Assembly (NCBI GenBank): GCA_013696525.1
Contig: JACCYK010000677.1
Coordinates: 1 to 7,406 of the forward strand
Length of the DNA stretch: 7,406 nt
DNA from: Chloroflexia bacterium
GTDB taxonomy: Bacteria; Chloroflexota; Chloroflexia; Thermomicrobiales; UBA6265
Reading direction: 5' to 3'
The position numbers and the translations under genes are program-made. Below, in pieces: positions 1-5,360 of this stretch. The first letter of the stretch is position 1, and each line of letters begins with the position of its first letter. Under the pieces are notes generated by a model. That model saw only the letters and a program-made list of their open reading frames with translations, was not told where the DNA came from and did no database searches.

Positions 1-2
1 CT

Positions 3-80
3 CGCTCAACCGTCGTCCCGGGGTTCGCGATCGCGATCTCGGAGGTCTTCGCCCGATTGAAGGACGACGATGAGGGGTAA
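3..80 (+). CDS. C-terminal end of a protein cut by the window edge, possibly Uma2 (DUF820) family
   Basis: The third forward frame is open from the left edge to a TAA at 78-80 and encodes about 25 residues containing VVPGFAIAISEVFARLKDD. Members of the Uma2 family of PD-(D/E)XK nuclease-like proteins commonly end with an LPGF-then-ELF pattern, and VPGF...EVF resembles it. The other two forward frames close sooner and read as low-complexity Arg/Ser-rich peptide, which supports this frame. The catalytic part of the gene is outside the window, so the family call rests on a short tail and is tentative. That a gene ends here is more secure than its identity. Confidence 0.4.
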   Translation, partial: RSTVVPGFAIAISEVFARLKDDDEG

Positions 81-259
81 GACCCGGTTCGCTGATTGCT
101 GAGGCATCGATGCTGCTCGCCACGACGTTCGGTGGAGTACCACTCGCAATTTCGTCGACGGTCCTCGATCATAGGGTGGAACGGTGCGTGGCTGGCGCCT
201 TCGATCTTCGTGCATGATCCCGATGCGCATCCGCCACCAAGTCAGCCGCGGAGCAGATC

Positions 260-1045
260 ATGGCCCGGCACTACAAACAACCTCCGGCACCGGCTTCGGA
301 CCATGATGTCTGGAACAACACCTGGGGCGACCCCGCCTTGCAAGCGCTTGGCCGCTATCTCGTCGCTCACGACCTGACGGAGGAGCAAGCCGCGCTGACG
401 GTCGAGCCGGTCTGGCTGTTCTATTCATACATCGCGCTGCCGATGCTCCGCGACCGATTGCCAATGGGCATCGCGGCACAACCCGCCGCGACCGGCCTCG
501 TGATCTACTTCTTCCTCCCAAACGATGCGCGCGAACCACTCGGCGATGCCAACGGCCGCTTGGTGTACGAATCCGTGCAGGCGGCCTTTACCGAACGGCT
601 TGCCGCTCCAGTAGCGACGTACCTCCCCGTACGACTTGAGCTTATTGTGATGGATCCGCCGGCAGCCCCCACCACCACCGACGACGCGCGACACGTTGAG
701 CAGGCAATGCGAGCGTTGGCTGGGTTCAAGCAGCTTGACTACCTGGGCACCTTCAAAGATGATCTCGAAGCCGAGTTAAAGACCGTAATGGAGCCGGATC
801 TGGCGCCGTTATGGCTCAGGACGCCAAATTCACTGTTTGGCTGGGGTAAGCCGATTGATGCGCTGGCTGACCCCCACGATCGGCTGCTTCGCGACATCAT
901 CACTCGGGCTAAGTTCGATCTCCCCCGCCTCATGAAATCCGCTGCCGGAGTTCAACTACCGCTTATCGATGTGACGGAAACTTGGAAACATGCGCGACGA
1001 CGGGATCCGCGGGCTGGATCCTTCGCCTCGTACCGCGAGGGATGA
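260..1045 (+). CDS. Putative antitoxin of a RES-type TA module, with MbcA/ParS/Xre (DUF2384)-like C-terminal region
   Basis: This 261-residue protein starts at ATG 260, six bases after a GCGGAG ribosome-binding site. Residues about 180-225 contain WLRTPNSLFGWGKPIDAL followed by an amphipathic stretch (residues LLRDIITRAKFDLP). This resembles the toxin-binding segment of MbcA/ParS/Xre antitoxins, whose usual form is W-L-x-T-P-N-x-x-x-G-G-x-x-P-x-D-x-L. Those antitoxins normally pair with RES-domain toxins, which modify NAD+. The next gene is RES-like and overlaps this stop codon in an ATGA, the usual arrangement of an antitoxin translationally coupled to its toxin. The protein is longer than typical family members. 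Residues 1-175 show no helix-turn-helix that I recognise and look like a soluble alpha/beta domain of unknown role. No signal peptide is seen. Function is inferred from the short motif plus context. Confidence 0.6.
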   Translation: MARHYKQPPAPASDHDVWNNTWGDPALQALGRYLVAHDLTEEQAALTVEPVWLFYSYIALPMLRDRLPMGIAAQPAATGLVIYFFLPNDAREPLGDANGRLVYESVQAAFTERLAAPVATYLPVRLELIVMDPPAAPTTTDDARHVEQAMRALAGFKQLDYLGTFKDDLEAELKTVMEPDLAPLWLRTPNSLFGWGKPIDALADPHDRLLRDIITRAKFDLPRLMKSAAGVQLPLIDVTETWKHARRRDPRAGSFASYREG

Positions 1046-1569
1046 TCGCGCCGCCCGCGGCGGCACCAACTCGGTTCAATCCAGGGAGTCTGGCATCCTC
1101 CGCGTTCGAAACGCTCTACCTGGCGTTGGATGAGTCTACCGCTCTCCTTGAGTAACGTGTTCAATTCGGCGATCCATCCGCAAGTCCGATCGCCATGGTT
1201 GTCAATACTGAAAAGCAGAAACGCACCACACTAATCGACATCAATGTCAACCTCCGTGATGTCGTTGATCTCACCAATCTCAGCGGCCATCAGCTTCTTG
1301 CCACCAATGCGCAAGAGATAACCGGCGACTGGCATGGCTATGAGTTGCGAGGAAGACCGGGTGTCGTCCTCGATCAACCGGTTGGGCTAGCTCCAACTCA
1401 GATACTGGGTCAGGAGTTGTTTCACGCACCTGGGATTGAGGGAATTAAAGCGATCTCCGCAAAGAACCCAACAACGTGCTGCTTGATCATATTCACCGAG
1501 AAGCTGACCCGCCCCGGCAGCTTGGCCTGGGACGACCCCACTACCGGCACGCGGGAACGCTACCCGTGA
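1042..1569 (+). pseudogene. RES-domain toxin interrupted by an in-frame TAA
   Basis: Read in one frame from ATG 1042, which overlaps the antitoxin TGA, this stretch encodes RES-family features in order: RFNPGS (residues 11-16), then ETLYLALDESTALLE (residues 23-37, with the conserved Glu at 37), and much later APGIEGIKAISAKNP ahead of a hydrophobic strand CLIIF. RES toxins act on NAD+ using conserved Arg, Glu and Ser residues; candidates for all three are present. Codon 38 (1153-1155) is TAA. The same frame then stays open for 137 codons to the TGA at 1567-1569, so the lesion looks like one nonsense change rather than a frameshift. ATG 1195 could start a C-terminal piece, but it has no ribosome-binding site and would lack the Arg and Glu. 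In-frame sequence upstream of 1042 reads ILRLVPRG, which is also family-like, so the original start may be the TTG at 982 inside the antitoxin gene. Loss of the toxin with the antitoxin intact is the harmless direction of TA decay. A sequencing error at 1153-1155 is the main alternative. Confidence 0.68.
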
Positions 1570-1623
1570 TCCCGGTCCCGCCTTCTTGTTCGCTTGGCAC
1601 CAATTCGGGGCTGCCACCGGCGC

Positions 1624-2526
1624 TCACACCAGCTTGGCGCCGTTCACCGGCAGGAGGACAGCGTAGAGCGCGGTGGTGGCGCAGATGAAGAGGCGGTTCC
1701 GTTTTGGACCGCCAAAGGCGACATTGGCGACCGGCTCCGGCACCAGCACTTTGCCCAGGAAGGTGCCGTCCGGGTCGTAGCAATGGACGCCGTCGCCGGC
1801 GCTGGTCCAGATCCGCCCAGCCATATCGACCCGGAAGCCGTCAAAGGTGCCCCGTGTGCAGGTGGCGAAGAGGTCACCGCCGGTGAGCTTCCCGCTGGCG
1901 CCGACCTCGAACACCCGCAACTGGCCCCGGCGGCCCGGCCCCGTGTCGGAGACATAGAGGCGGCTCTCATCGGGCGAGAAGGCCAGCCCATTCGGGCTAT
2001 CCCCATCATCCACCACCACCCGCACCTTCCCGCTCTCGGGATCGGCCCGGTAGACATGGCTGGCGCCGATCTCGCTCTCGGCCAGGTGCCCCTCGTAGTC
2101 AGACTCGATGCCGTACGGGGGATCGGTGAACCAGACCGAGCCGTCGGCCCGGACCACGACATCGTTCGGGCTATTGAGGCGCTTGCCCTGGTAGCGGTCG
2201 GCGATCACCGTGAGCGCGCCGTCGTGCTCGGTCCGGGTCACCCGCCGGTGGCCGTGCTCGCAACTGACGAGCCGGCCCTGCCGGTCAATCGTGTTCCCGT
2301 TCGTGTAGCCGGCCGGGTGGCGAAAGACGCCGGTAACGCCCGAGGTCTCGTCCCAGCGCAGCAACCGGTCGTTCGGGATGTCGCTCCAGATCAGCGAGCG
2401 AAACGCCGGGAAGTAGGCCGGCCCCTCGGCCCACCGGCACCCGTCGTAGAGCTTCTCGACCTGGGCCGATGCCTTGATGCACGGCTTGAACCGGTCGTCC
2501 AGGACCTCAAAATCGCTCGCCGCCAT
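1624..2526 (-). CDS. SMP-30/gluconolactonase/LRE-family protein (lactonase-like beta-propeller)
   Basis: This 300-residue protein matches the usual family length of about 300. The family forms a six-bladed beta-propeller with one divalent metal and typically hydrolyses sugar lactones such as glucono-1,5-lactone. Landmarks run in the expected order: WAEGP (Glu34), LNSPNDVVVRADGSVWFTDP (Asn121), SPNGLAFSPDESRLYVSDT (Asn179) and FDGFRVDMAGRIW (Asp229). By analogy with SMP-30, Glu34, Asn179 and Asp229 are the metal ligands and Asn121 lies in the substrate site. No signal peptide is seen, so it is probably cytoplasmic. I chose ATG 2526 because AAGGGAAG lies just upstream; the frame extends 24 codons further, but that part looks non-coding. 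The gene is monocistronic and converges on the RES gene, with 54 bases between stops. The substrate cannot be read from sequence; lactonase is the likeliest of several family activities. Confidence 0.88.
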   Translation of the reverse strand: MAASDFEVLDDRFKPCIKASAQVEKLYDGCRWAEGPAYFPAFRSLIWSDIPNDRLLRWDETSGVTGVFRHPAGYTNGNTIDRQGRLVSCEHGHRRVTRTEHDGALTVIADRYQGKRLNSPNDVVVRADGSVWFTDPPYGIESDYEGHLAESEIGASHVYRADPESGKVRVVVDDGDSPNGLAFSPDESRLYVSDTGPGRRGQLRVFEVGASGKLTGGDLFATCTRGTFDGFRVDMAGRIWTSAGDGVHCYDPDGTFLGKVLVPEPVANVAFGGPKRNRLFICATTALYAVLLPVNGAKLV

Positions 2527-2553
2527 CGTCTTCCCTTCCCTTGTCTCGCGACT

Positions 2554-2571
2554 GGACGGCGACGACCGTCC
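2554..2571 (-). promoter_or_regulatory. Inverted repeat in the leader of the SMP-30-family gene
   Basis: GGACGG and CCGTCC form a perfect six-base inverted repeat around a six-base centre, 28 bases upstream of the chosen ATG. It could be an operator for a local regulator or a small leader hairpin. No regulator gene is adjacent, and a six-base repeat is not rare at this GC content, so the role is a guess. Confidence 0.25.
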
Positions 2572-2660
2572 GCTCCGGGCCAACATGACATACCTCACGC
2601 TATCGTCCCAGATTTGCGAGGATGACGCTCCGGCCCGGCTCTGATACCCTTCCCGGCGGA

Positions 2661-2901
2661 AAGCGATGATGGAGACCAGCGGCGGGGGGTCTCGGAGCTT
2701 CAGAGAGTCGCCAGGGCTGAGATCGCGGCCTCCGACCCCCGCCCAGACCCTCCGGAGCGCGTGGAAGAACGGCCCCGGCCGCCAAGCCTCGCCGGCTTGC
2801 CCCCGTTAACGGGCTGATGAAGGTCTGGCCTCCATTCGAGGTCCGGCGAAATGCGGTGGCACCACGGGCTCCCCTCGTCCGCATGACGAGGGGGTGTTTT
2901 G
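2661..2901 (+). promoter_or_regulatory. T-box riboswitch (tRNA-sensing transcription attenuator) of aspS
   Basis: The leader has the parts of a T-box in order. Stem I: lower helix GGAG (2671-2674) with CTCC (2750-2753), an internal loop, then a perfect 8 bp helix GGCGGGGG (2681-2688) with CCCCCGCC (2736-2743), and AGAGAG (2702-2707) plus a distal loop region like the conserved tRNA-elbow-binding part. The 3' side of the internal loop holds CAGACC, giving GAC (Asp) at 2746-2748 as candidate specifier codon. Further helices are CAAGCC/GGCTTG (2783-2799), CCCG/CGGG (2802-2813) and GGCCTC/GAGGTC (2827-2843). The T-box core reads ATGCGGTGGCACCACGGG. Antiterminator helix A1 is ATGCGG (2851-2856) with CCGCAT (2879-2884), the bulge is TGGCACC (2857-2863), and A2 is ACGGG (2864-2868) with CTCGT (2874-2878). 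The bulge TGGC would pair with a tRNA 3' end GCCA, matching discriminator G73 of tRNA-Asp and tRNA-Asn. Uncharged tRNA should stabilise this fold and prevent the overlapping terminator. The upstream promoter is not clear; TGATACC at 2642-2648 is a weak -10 candidate. Confidence 0.93.
2871..2900 (+). terminator. Rho-independent terminator of the T-box leader
   Basis: CCCCTCGTC (2871-2879) pairs perfectly with GACGAGGGG (2885-2893) around a five-base loop, and is followed by GTGTTTT. Its 5' arm contains most of the sequence used by antiterminator helices A1 and A2, so the two folds exclude each other. This is the default off state when charged tRNA is abundant. Confidence 0.9.
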
Positions 2902-2919
2902 TGTCCCGGAGGTGTCACC

Positions 2920-4221
2920 ATGGAACGAACGTGGACGACCGCGCTGGCCGGCAAGATCGGGCAGCTGGTCCGGCTAATGGGGTGGCTGCACCGCCTGCGC
3001 CAGCATCGAAATGTCAGCTTTCTCGTGCTGCGCGATGCCAAGGGGCTGGCCCAGATCGTGGTCGAGGACCCGGCCCTGGTCGAGCGGGTCGCCGCGCTGC
3101 ATGCCGAGTCGGTGCTGGCCGTGACCGGCGTCGTGGTGGCCCGGCCCGAGGCCCCTGGCGGCGTGGAAGTTCACCAGCCGGTCTTCGACGTGATCACGGC
3201 GGCGAGCGAACCGCCCCCGTTCGATCTCTTCCGGCCGCGGCTGCCGGCCCAGCTCCCAACCATCCTCGACCATGCCCCGGTCGCCTTGCGCCACCCGCGG
3301 CATCGCGCTTATTTTCAGCTGGCGGCGGCGTTGACCGGCGGCTTCCGCGCCACCCTGCGCGATCTGGACTTCACCGAGATTCAGACCCCGAAGCTCGTCG
3401 CCGGCGCCACCGAAAGCGGGGCCGACGTGTTCCCGGTCGACTATTTCGGCCAGACCGCCTACCTGGCCCAAAGCCCGCAGTTCTACAAGCAAATGATGGT
3501 CGGCGTCTTCGAGCGCGTGTACGAGGTCGGCCCCGTCTTCCGGGCCGAGCCGCACGACACGCCGCGTCACTTGAATGAGTACGTCTCGCTCGACGCCGAA
3601 ATGGGGTTCATCACCGACCACACCGAGGTGATGGCGGTCCTCAGCCGCGTCCTCGCCGGCATGCTGGGGGCCGTCCGCGCGGAAGCCGCCGCGGCGCTCA
3701 CCCTGTTGGAGCTCGAGTTGCCGGAGGTGCCGGCCGCGATCCCGAGCCTCCATTTCACCGAGGCCGTGGAACTGGTCTCGACCGCGACCGGTGAGGATGC
3801 GCGGCACGAGCCGGACCTGGCCCCCGCCCACGAGCGCTGGCTGGGCGACTGGGCAAAACGGGAGCACGGCTCCGACTTCCTCTTCGTCGTCGGCTATCCG
3901 ATGCGGAAACGACCGTTCTACACCCACCCCGATCCCCACCGGCCGGACTACTCGAACGGTTTCGACCTCATCTTCCGCGGCCTGGAGCTGGTCACCGGCG
4001 GCCAGCGCCTGCACCGCCACGAGGACTACCTGACGACGATCGCCGCCCGCGGCCTGAGCGCATCGTCGCTGGCCGGTTACCTGGACGCGTTCAAGCACGG
4101 CATGCCGCCCCACGGTGGCTTCGCGATCGGACTGGAACGCTTCGTCGCCCGCCTCGTCGGCGCCGACAACATCCGCGAAACGACCCTCTTCCCCCGCGAC
4201 CTGCACCGGCTGACGCCGTGA
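2920..4221 (+). CDS. aspS: Aspartyl-tRNA synthetase, archaeal-type, predicted non-discriminating (Asp-tRNA(Asp/Asn))
   Basis: This 433-residue class IIb synthetase ligates aspartate to tRNA in the cytoplasm. ATG 2920 is chosen because GGAGG lies seven bases upstream; an in-frame TTG at 2899 is inside the terminator tail and is not used. The N-terminal OB-fold anticodon domain spans about residues 1-100. The catalytic domain has motif 1 around Pro157 (TEIQTPK), then LAQSPQFYKQ, motif 2 (FRAEPHDTPRHLNE, 207-220) and motif 3 (GGFAIGLERF, Arg407), ending NIRETTLFPRDLHRLTP. The length of about 430 and lack of the large bacterial insertion domain mark the archaeal/AspRS2 type. In Thermococcus kodakarensis AspRS, Trp26 and Lys85 enforce tRNA-Asp specificity, and non-discriminating enzymes carry His and Pro there. 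Here GWLH gives His24 and EAPGG gives Pro79 at the aligned places, so it probably also makes Asp-tRNA-Asn for conversion by GatCAB, which is not in the window. Expression is controlled by the T-box immediately upstream. Confidence 0.96.
   Translation: MERTWTTALAGKIGQLVRLMGWLHRLRQHRNVSFLVLRDAKGLAQIVVEDPALVERVAALHAESVLAVTGVVVARPEAPGGVEVHQPVFDVITAASEPPPFDLFRPRLPAQLPTILDHAPVALRHPRHRAYFQLAAALTGGFRATLRDLDFTEIQTPKLVAGATESGADVFPVDYFGQTAYLAQSPQFYKQMMVGVFERVYEVGPVFRAEPHDTPRHLNEYVSLDAEMGFITDHTEVMAVLSRVLAGMLGAVRAEAAAALTLLELELPEVPAAIPSLHFTEAVELVSTATGEDARHEPDLAPAHERWLGDWAKREHGSDFLFVVGYPMRKRPFYTHPDPHRPDYSNGFDLIFRGLELVTGGQRLHRHEDYLTTIAARGLSASSLAGYLDAFKHGMPPHGGFAIGLERFVARLVGADNIRETTLFPRDLHRLTP
4144..4221 (+). 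repeat. aspS 3'-end direct repeat, upstream copy
   Basis: This is the last 26 codons of aspS, including the stop. It aligns without gaps to 5190-5267 with 64 of 78 bases and 21 of 25 residues identical. Most base differences are at synonymous third positions. The upstream copy is the one attached to the intact gene; the other has lost everything upstream of the codon for Val409. Confidence 0.85.
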
Positions 4222-4226
4222 CGGAG

Positions 4227-4240
4227 TCGTGAGTCGTGAG
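4227..4240 (+). repeat. Tandem TCGTGAG heptamer directly after aspS
   Basis: Two perfect copies of TCGTGAG sit six bases after the aspS stop. The same heptamer occurs once just after the aspS-end remnant (5269-5275) and in inverted orientation at 5324-5337. Its function is unknown; it may mark a simple dispersed repeat or a rearrangement joint. Confidence 0.6.
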
Positions 4241-4368
4241 CCGGATGCGGGGCGGCGAGCGTGGGCAACAGGAGGACCGAGGTGAAGACGGATGACGGTC
4301 CGGCCACCCATCCGTCGGAACCCCGCTGGATCTGAGACCGTAGAAGCAGGATGCGAGGGAAGCGGCGG

Positions 4369-4763
4369 TTAGCTGGGCTGGTACAGGGTAATCCGGCGAT
4401 CCGCTCGAGGTGCCGTACATTCCGGGTCACGAGCGTGAGCTCGGCATCCAGGGCCGTTGCCGCGATCAGCAGATCCATGTCGGGGATGAGTTGCCCTTGC
4501 CGGCGTAGCGCAGCCCGGAGGCGCGCGAAGCGTTCAGCGATGGGGTCAGTTACAGGGAAGATGGCATAACTGGCGAGAAACTCACGGAAGGCGGCGAGCG
4601 TTGCCTCGGGCTGGGCGGTGCCGAAGGCGCCTTCATACACTTCTGCCACGGCAATAATGCTGATGGCCAGCCCCTCGATGCTGAGGTGGTCCAATGTGCG
4701 CACCGCATCTGGCCGGCCGATCGCCGCGTCGATCAGCCAGTCCGCGTCGACGAGATACCTCAC
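4369..4763 (-). CDS. vapC: VapC-like PIN-domain ribonuclease toxin with a frameshifted C-terminus
   Basis: The frame starts at GTG 4763, overlapping the antitoxin TGA by four bases. PIN-domain features are LVDADWLID (Asp6), AVAEVYEG (Glu41), PDMDLLIAATAL (Asp97) and LVTRNVRHLERIAGL (Asn115). Asp6, Glu41 and Asp97 fit the Mg2+-binding acidic residues of VapC toxins, which cut RNA such as tRNA or rRNA. About 131 residues is a normal family length. After Leu125 the annotated frame no longer ends. Restoring one base in the GGG run at 4386-4388 gives a VapC-like ending, GLPLYQPS then TAA at 4369-4371. As written, the frame instead runs on for about 100 residues of unrelated sequence to 4077, antisense to the end of aspS. 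I therefore give the coordinates of the inferred original gene. All catalytic residues lie upstream of the lesion, so activity may survive if the tail is tolerated. A sequencing error in the G run is possible. Confidence 0.85.
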
Positions 4764-5038
4764 GGCCGGTCCAGCGGCCGGGTTCCTTCCTCGCGTCCGC
4801 GGGAGATCGTCTCCTTGATGCGCTCGCCTTCCTCCGGGGTCAGCATGCCGGCAAATTTTCGCAGGCCGGCGCGCACCTTGTCCGGGTCATAGTTCGCCCA
4901 GGGGTCGTCCGGGTCGCGAGTCACCCGGAAGCGGGCACCGGCGCGCAGCAAGACGACGGGCGAGCCATCCGTCTCGTCGAGCGCCCGCCCCAGCTCGCTA
5001 TCCGGATCAATAGTGATGGTGAGCGGTGCGTTGCTCAT
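4760..5038 (-). CDS. VapB-like antitoxin of the PIN toxin
   Basis: This 92-residue acidic protein (start ATG 5038, with AAGGAG eleven bases upstream) begins APLTITIDPDSELGRALDE and continues GSPVVLLRAGARFRVTRD. That beta-rich N-terminus is followed by a charged helical tail (residues about 60-90, PEEGERIKETISRGREE). Its TGA overlaps the GTG of the PIN toxin (GTGA, 4760-4763), the normal antitoxin-first TA operon. The layout suggests an N-terminal DNA-binding/dimerisation part and a C-terminal toxin-neutralising tail, as in VapB proteins, but I cannot assign it firmly to the AbrB or Phd fold. It probably represses its own promoter. An in-frame TTG at 5062 is a less likely start because it precedes the ribosome-binding site. 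Confidence 0.75.
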   Translation of the reverse strand: MSNAPLTITIDPDSELGRALDETDGSPVVLLRAGARFRVTRDPDDPWANYDPDKVRAGLRKFAGMLTPEEGERIKETISRGREEGTRPLDRP

Positions 5039-5062
5039 GATCGAAGGATCTCCTTGGCGCAA

Positions 5063-5091
5063 AGGCTAACCTGACTGACATAGGGCATCAA
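5063..5091 (-). promoter_or_regulatory. Candidate promoter of the vapB-vapC operon
   Basis: On the - strand, TTGATG (5091-5086) and TAGCCT (5068-5063) are separated by 17 bases. They match four and three bases of the sigma-70 consensus hexamers. Transcription would begin near 5056, directly at the AAGGAG ribosome-binding site, giving a very short leader. The match is weak and is supported mainly by position. Confidence 0.28.
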
Positions 5092-5122
5092 TGGCCGGAT
5101 CCGGCTTCATGTGTATCTCGCT

Positions 5123-5188
5123 TCAGTACTCCTCGGGCCAGAGCAGCGTTGTCGCGCCGCCATCCTCCTCGGTGATCATCCAGCAACC
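5123..5188 (-). pseudogene. Possible C-terminal fragment of an unidentified - strand gene
   Basis: Reading toward TGA 5123-5125, the - strand gives WMITEEDGGATTLLWPEEY, which looks like a natural protein end with acidic and hydrophobic alternation, unlike the surrounding shadow frames. Upstream of 5189 the same frame enters the reverse complement of the aspS-end remnant and loses sense. This suggests a gene cut at the joint near 5189. I do not recognise the family, and a chance open stretch cannot be excluded. Confidence 0.25.
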
Positions 5189-5189
5189 C

Positions 5190-5267
5190 GTGGCCCGGGT
5201 GGTCGGAGCCGAGAACATCCGCGAAACGACGCTTTTCCCGCGTGATCCGCACCGGTTGGCGCCGTGA
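5190..5267 (+). pseudogene. Remnant of a second aspS: last 25 codons plus stop
   Basis: The + strand encodes VARVVGAENIRETTLFPRDP then HRLAP and TGA, matching the end of the intact aspS (residues 409-433) at 21 of 25 residues and 64 of 78 bases without gaps. Similarity stops abruptly on the left, where the preceding residues (IIQQP) do not resemble the GLERF of motif 3. Most differences are synonymous, meaning both copies were under selection as separate genes for a while and this is not a fresh duplication. It could be the displaced end of a resident aspS or what remains of a deleted paralogue. Confidence 0.85.
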
Positions 5268-5268
5268 G

Positions 5269-5337
5269 TCGTGAGCAGAAGGGCCCATCGTTTCGGGTAT
5301 AGCGAGCAACGGTGGTTTCTCCACTCACGACCCACGA
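5269..5337. repeat. Inverted TCGTGAG-type repeats beside the aspS remnant
   Basis: CGTGAGTCGTGAG (5263-5275) faces CTCACGACCCACG (5324-5336) about 48 bases away; the two arms match except for one base when one is reverse-complemented. The unit is the TCGTGAG heptamer also found tandemly after the intact aspS. The left arm overlaps the stop codon of the remnant. It could form a long-looped hairpin on RNA, but there is no T-run. Confidence 0.5.
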
Positions 5338-5345
5338 TGCGGTTA

Positions 5346-5360
5346 GAGCCTGTTATGGAC
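5346..5360 (+). repeat. Left terminal inverted repeat of the IS
   Basis: It reads GAGCCTGTTATGGAC. The transposase stop TAA (5353-5355 on the - strand) lies inside this repeat, which is common in compact elements. Confidence 0.8.

Noticed and set aside
27..38. GCGATCGC palindrome near the left edge
   Set aside because: It occurs once and is explained by the FAIAI codons of the partial gene; no array or pairing site is seen.
1570..1623. Terminator between the convergent RES and SMP-30 genes
   Set aside because: No hairpin followed by a T-run is visible on either strand.
1594..2625. 343-codon open frame on the + strand
   Set aside because: It is the shadow of the SMP-30-family gene on the - strand. 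It shows no family motif and is rich in Pro, Ala, Val and Asp, as expected from the reverse of GC-rich codons.
2817..3578. 253-codon + frame overlapping the T-box and the start of aspS
   Set aside because: It is Arg/Pro/Gly-rich, crosses the terminator hairpin and is out of frame with aspS.
2974..4311. 445-codon open frame on the - strand opposite aspS
   Set aside because: It is antisense to a gene with clear class II synthetase motifs; its sequence has no recognisable domain and reflects aspS codon bias.
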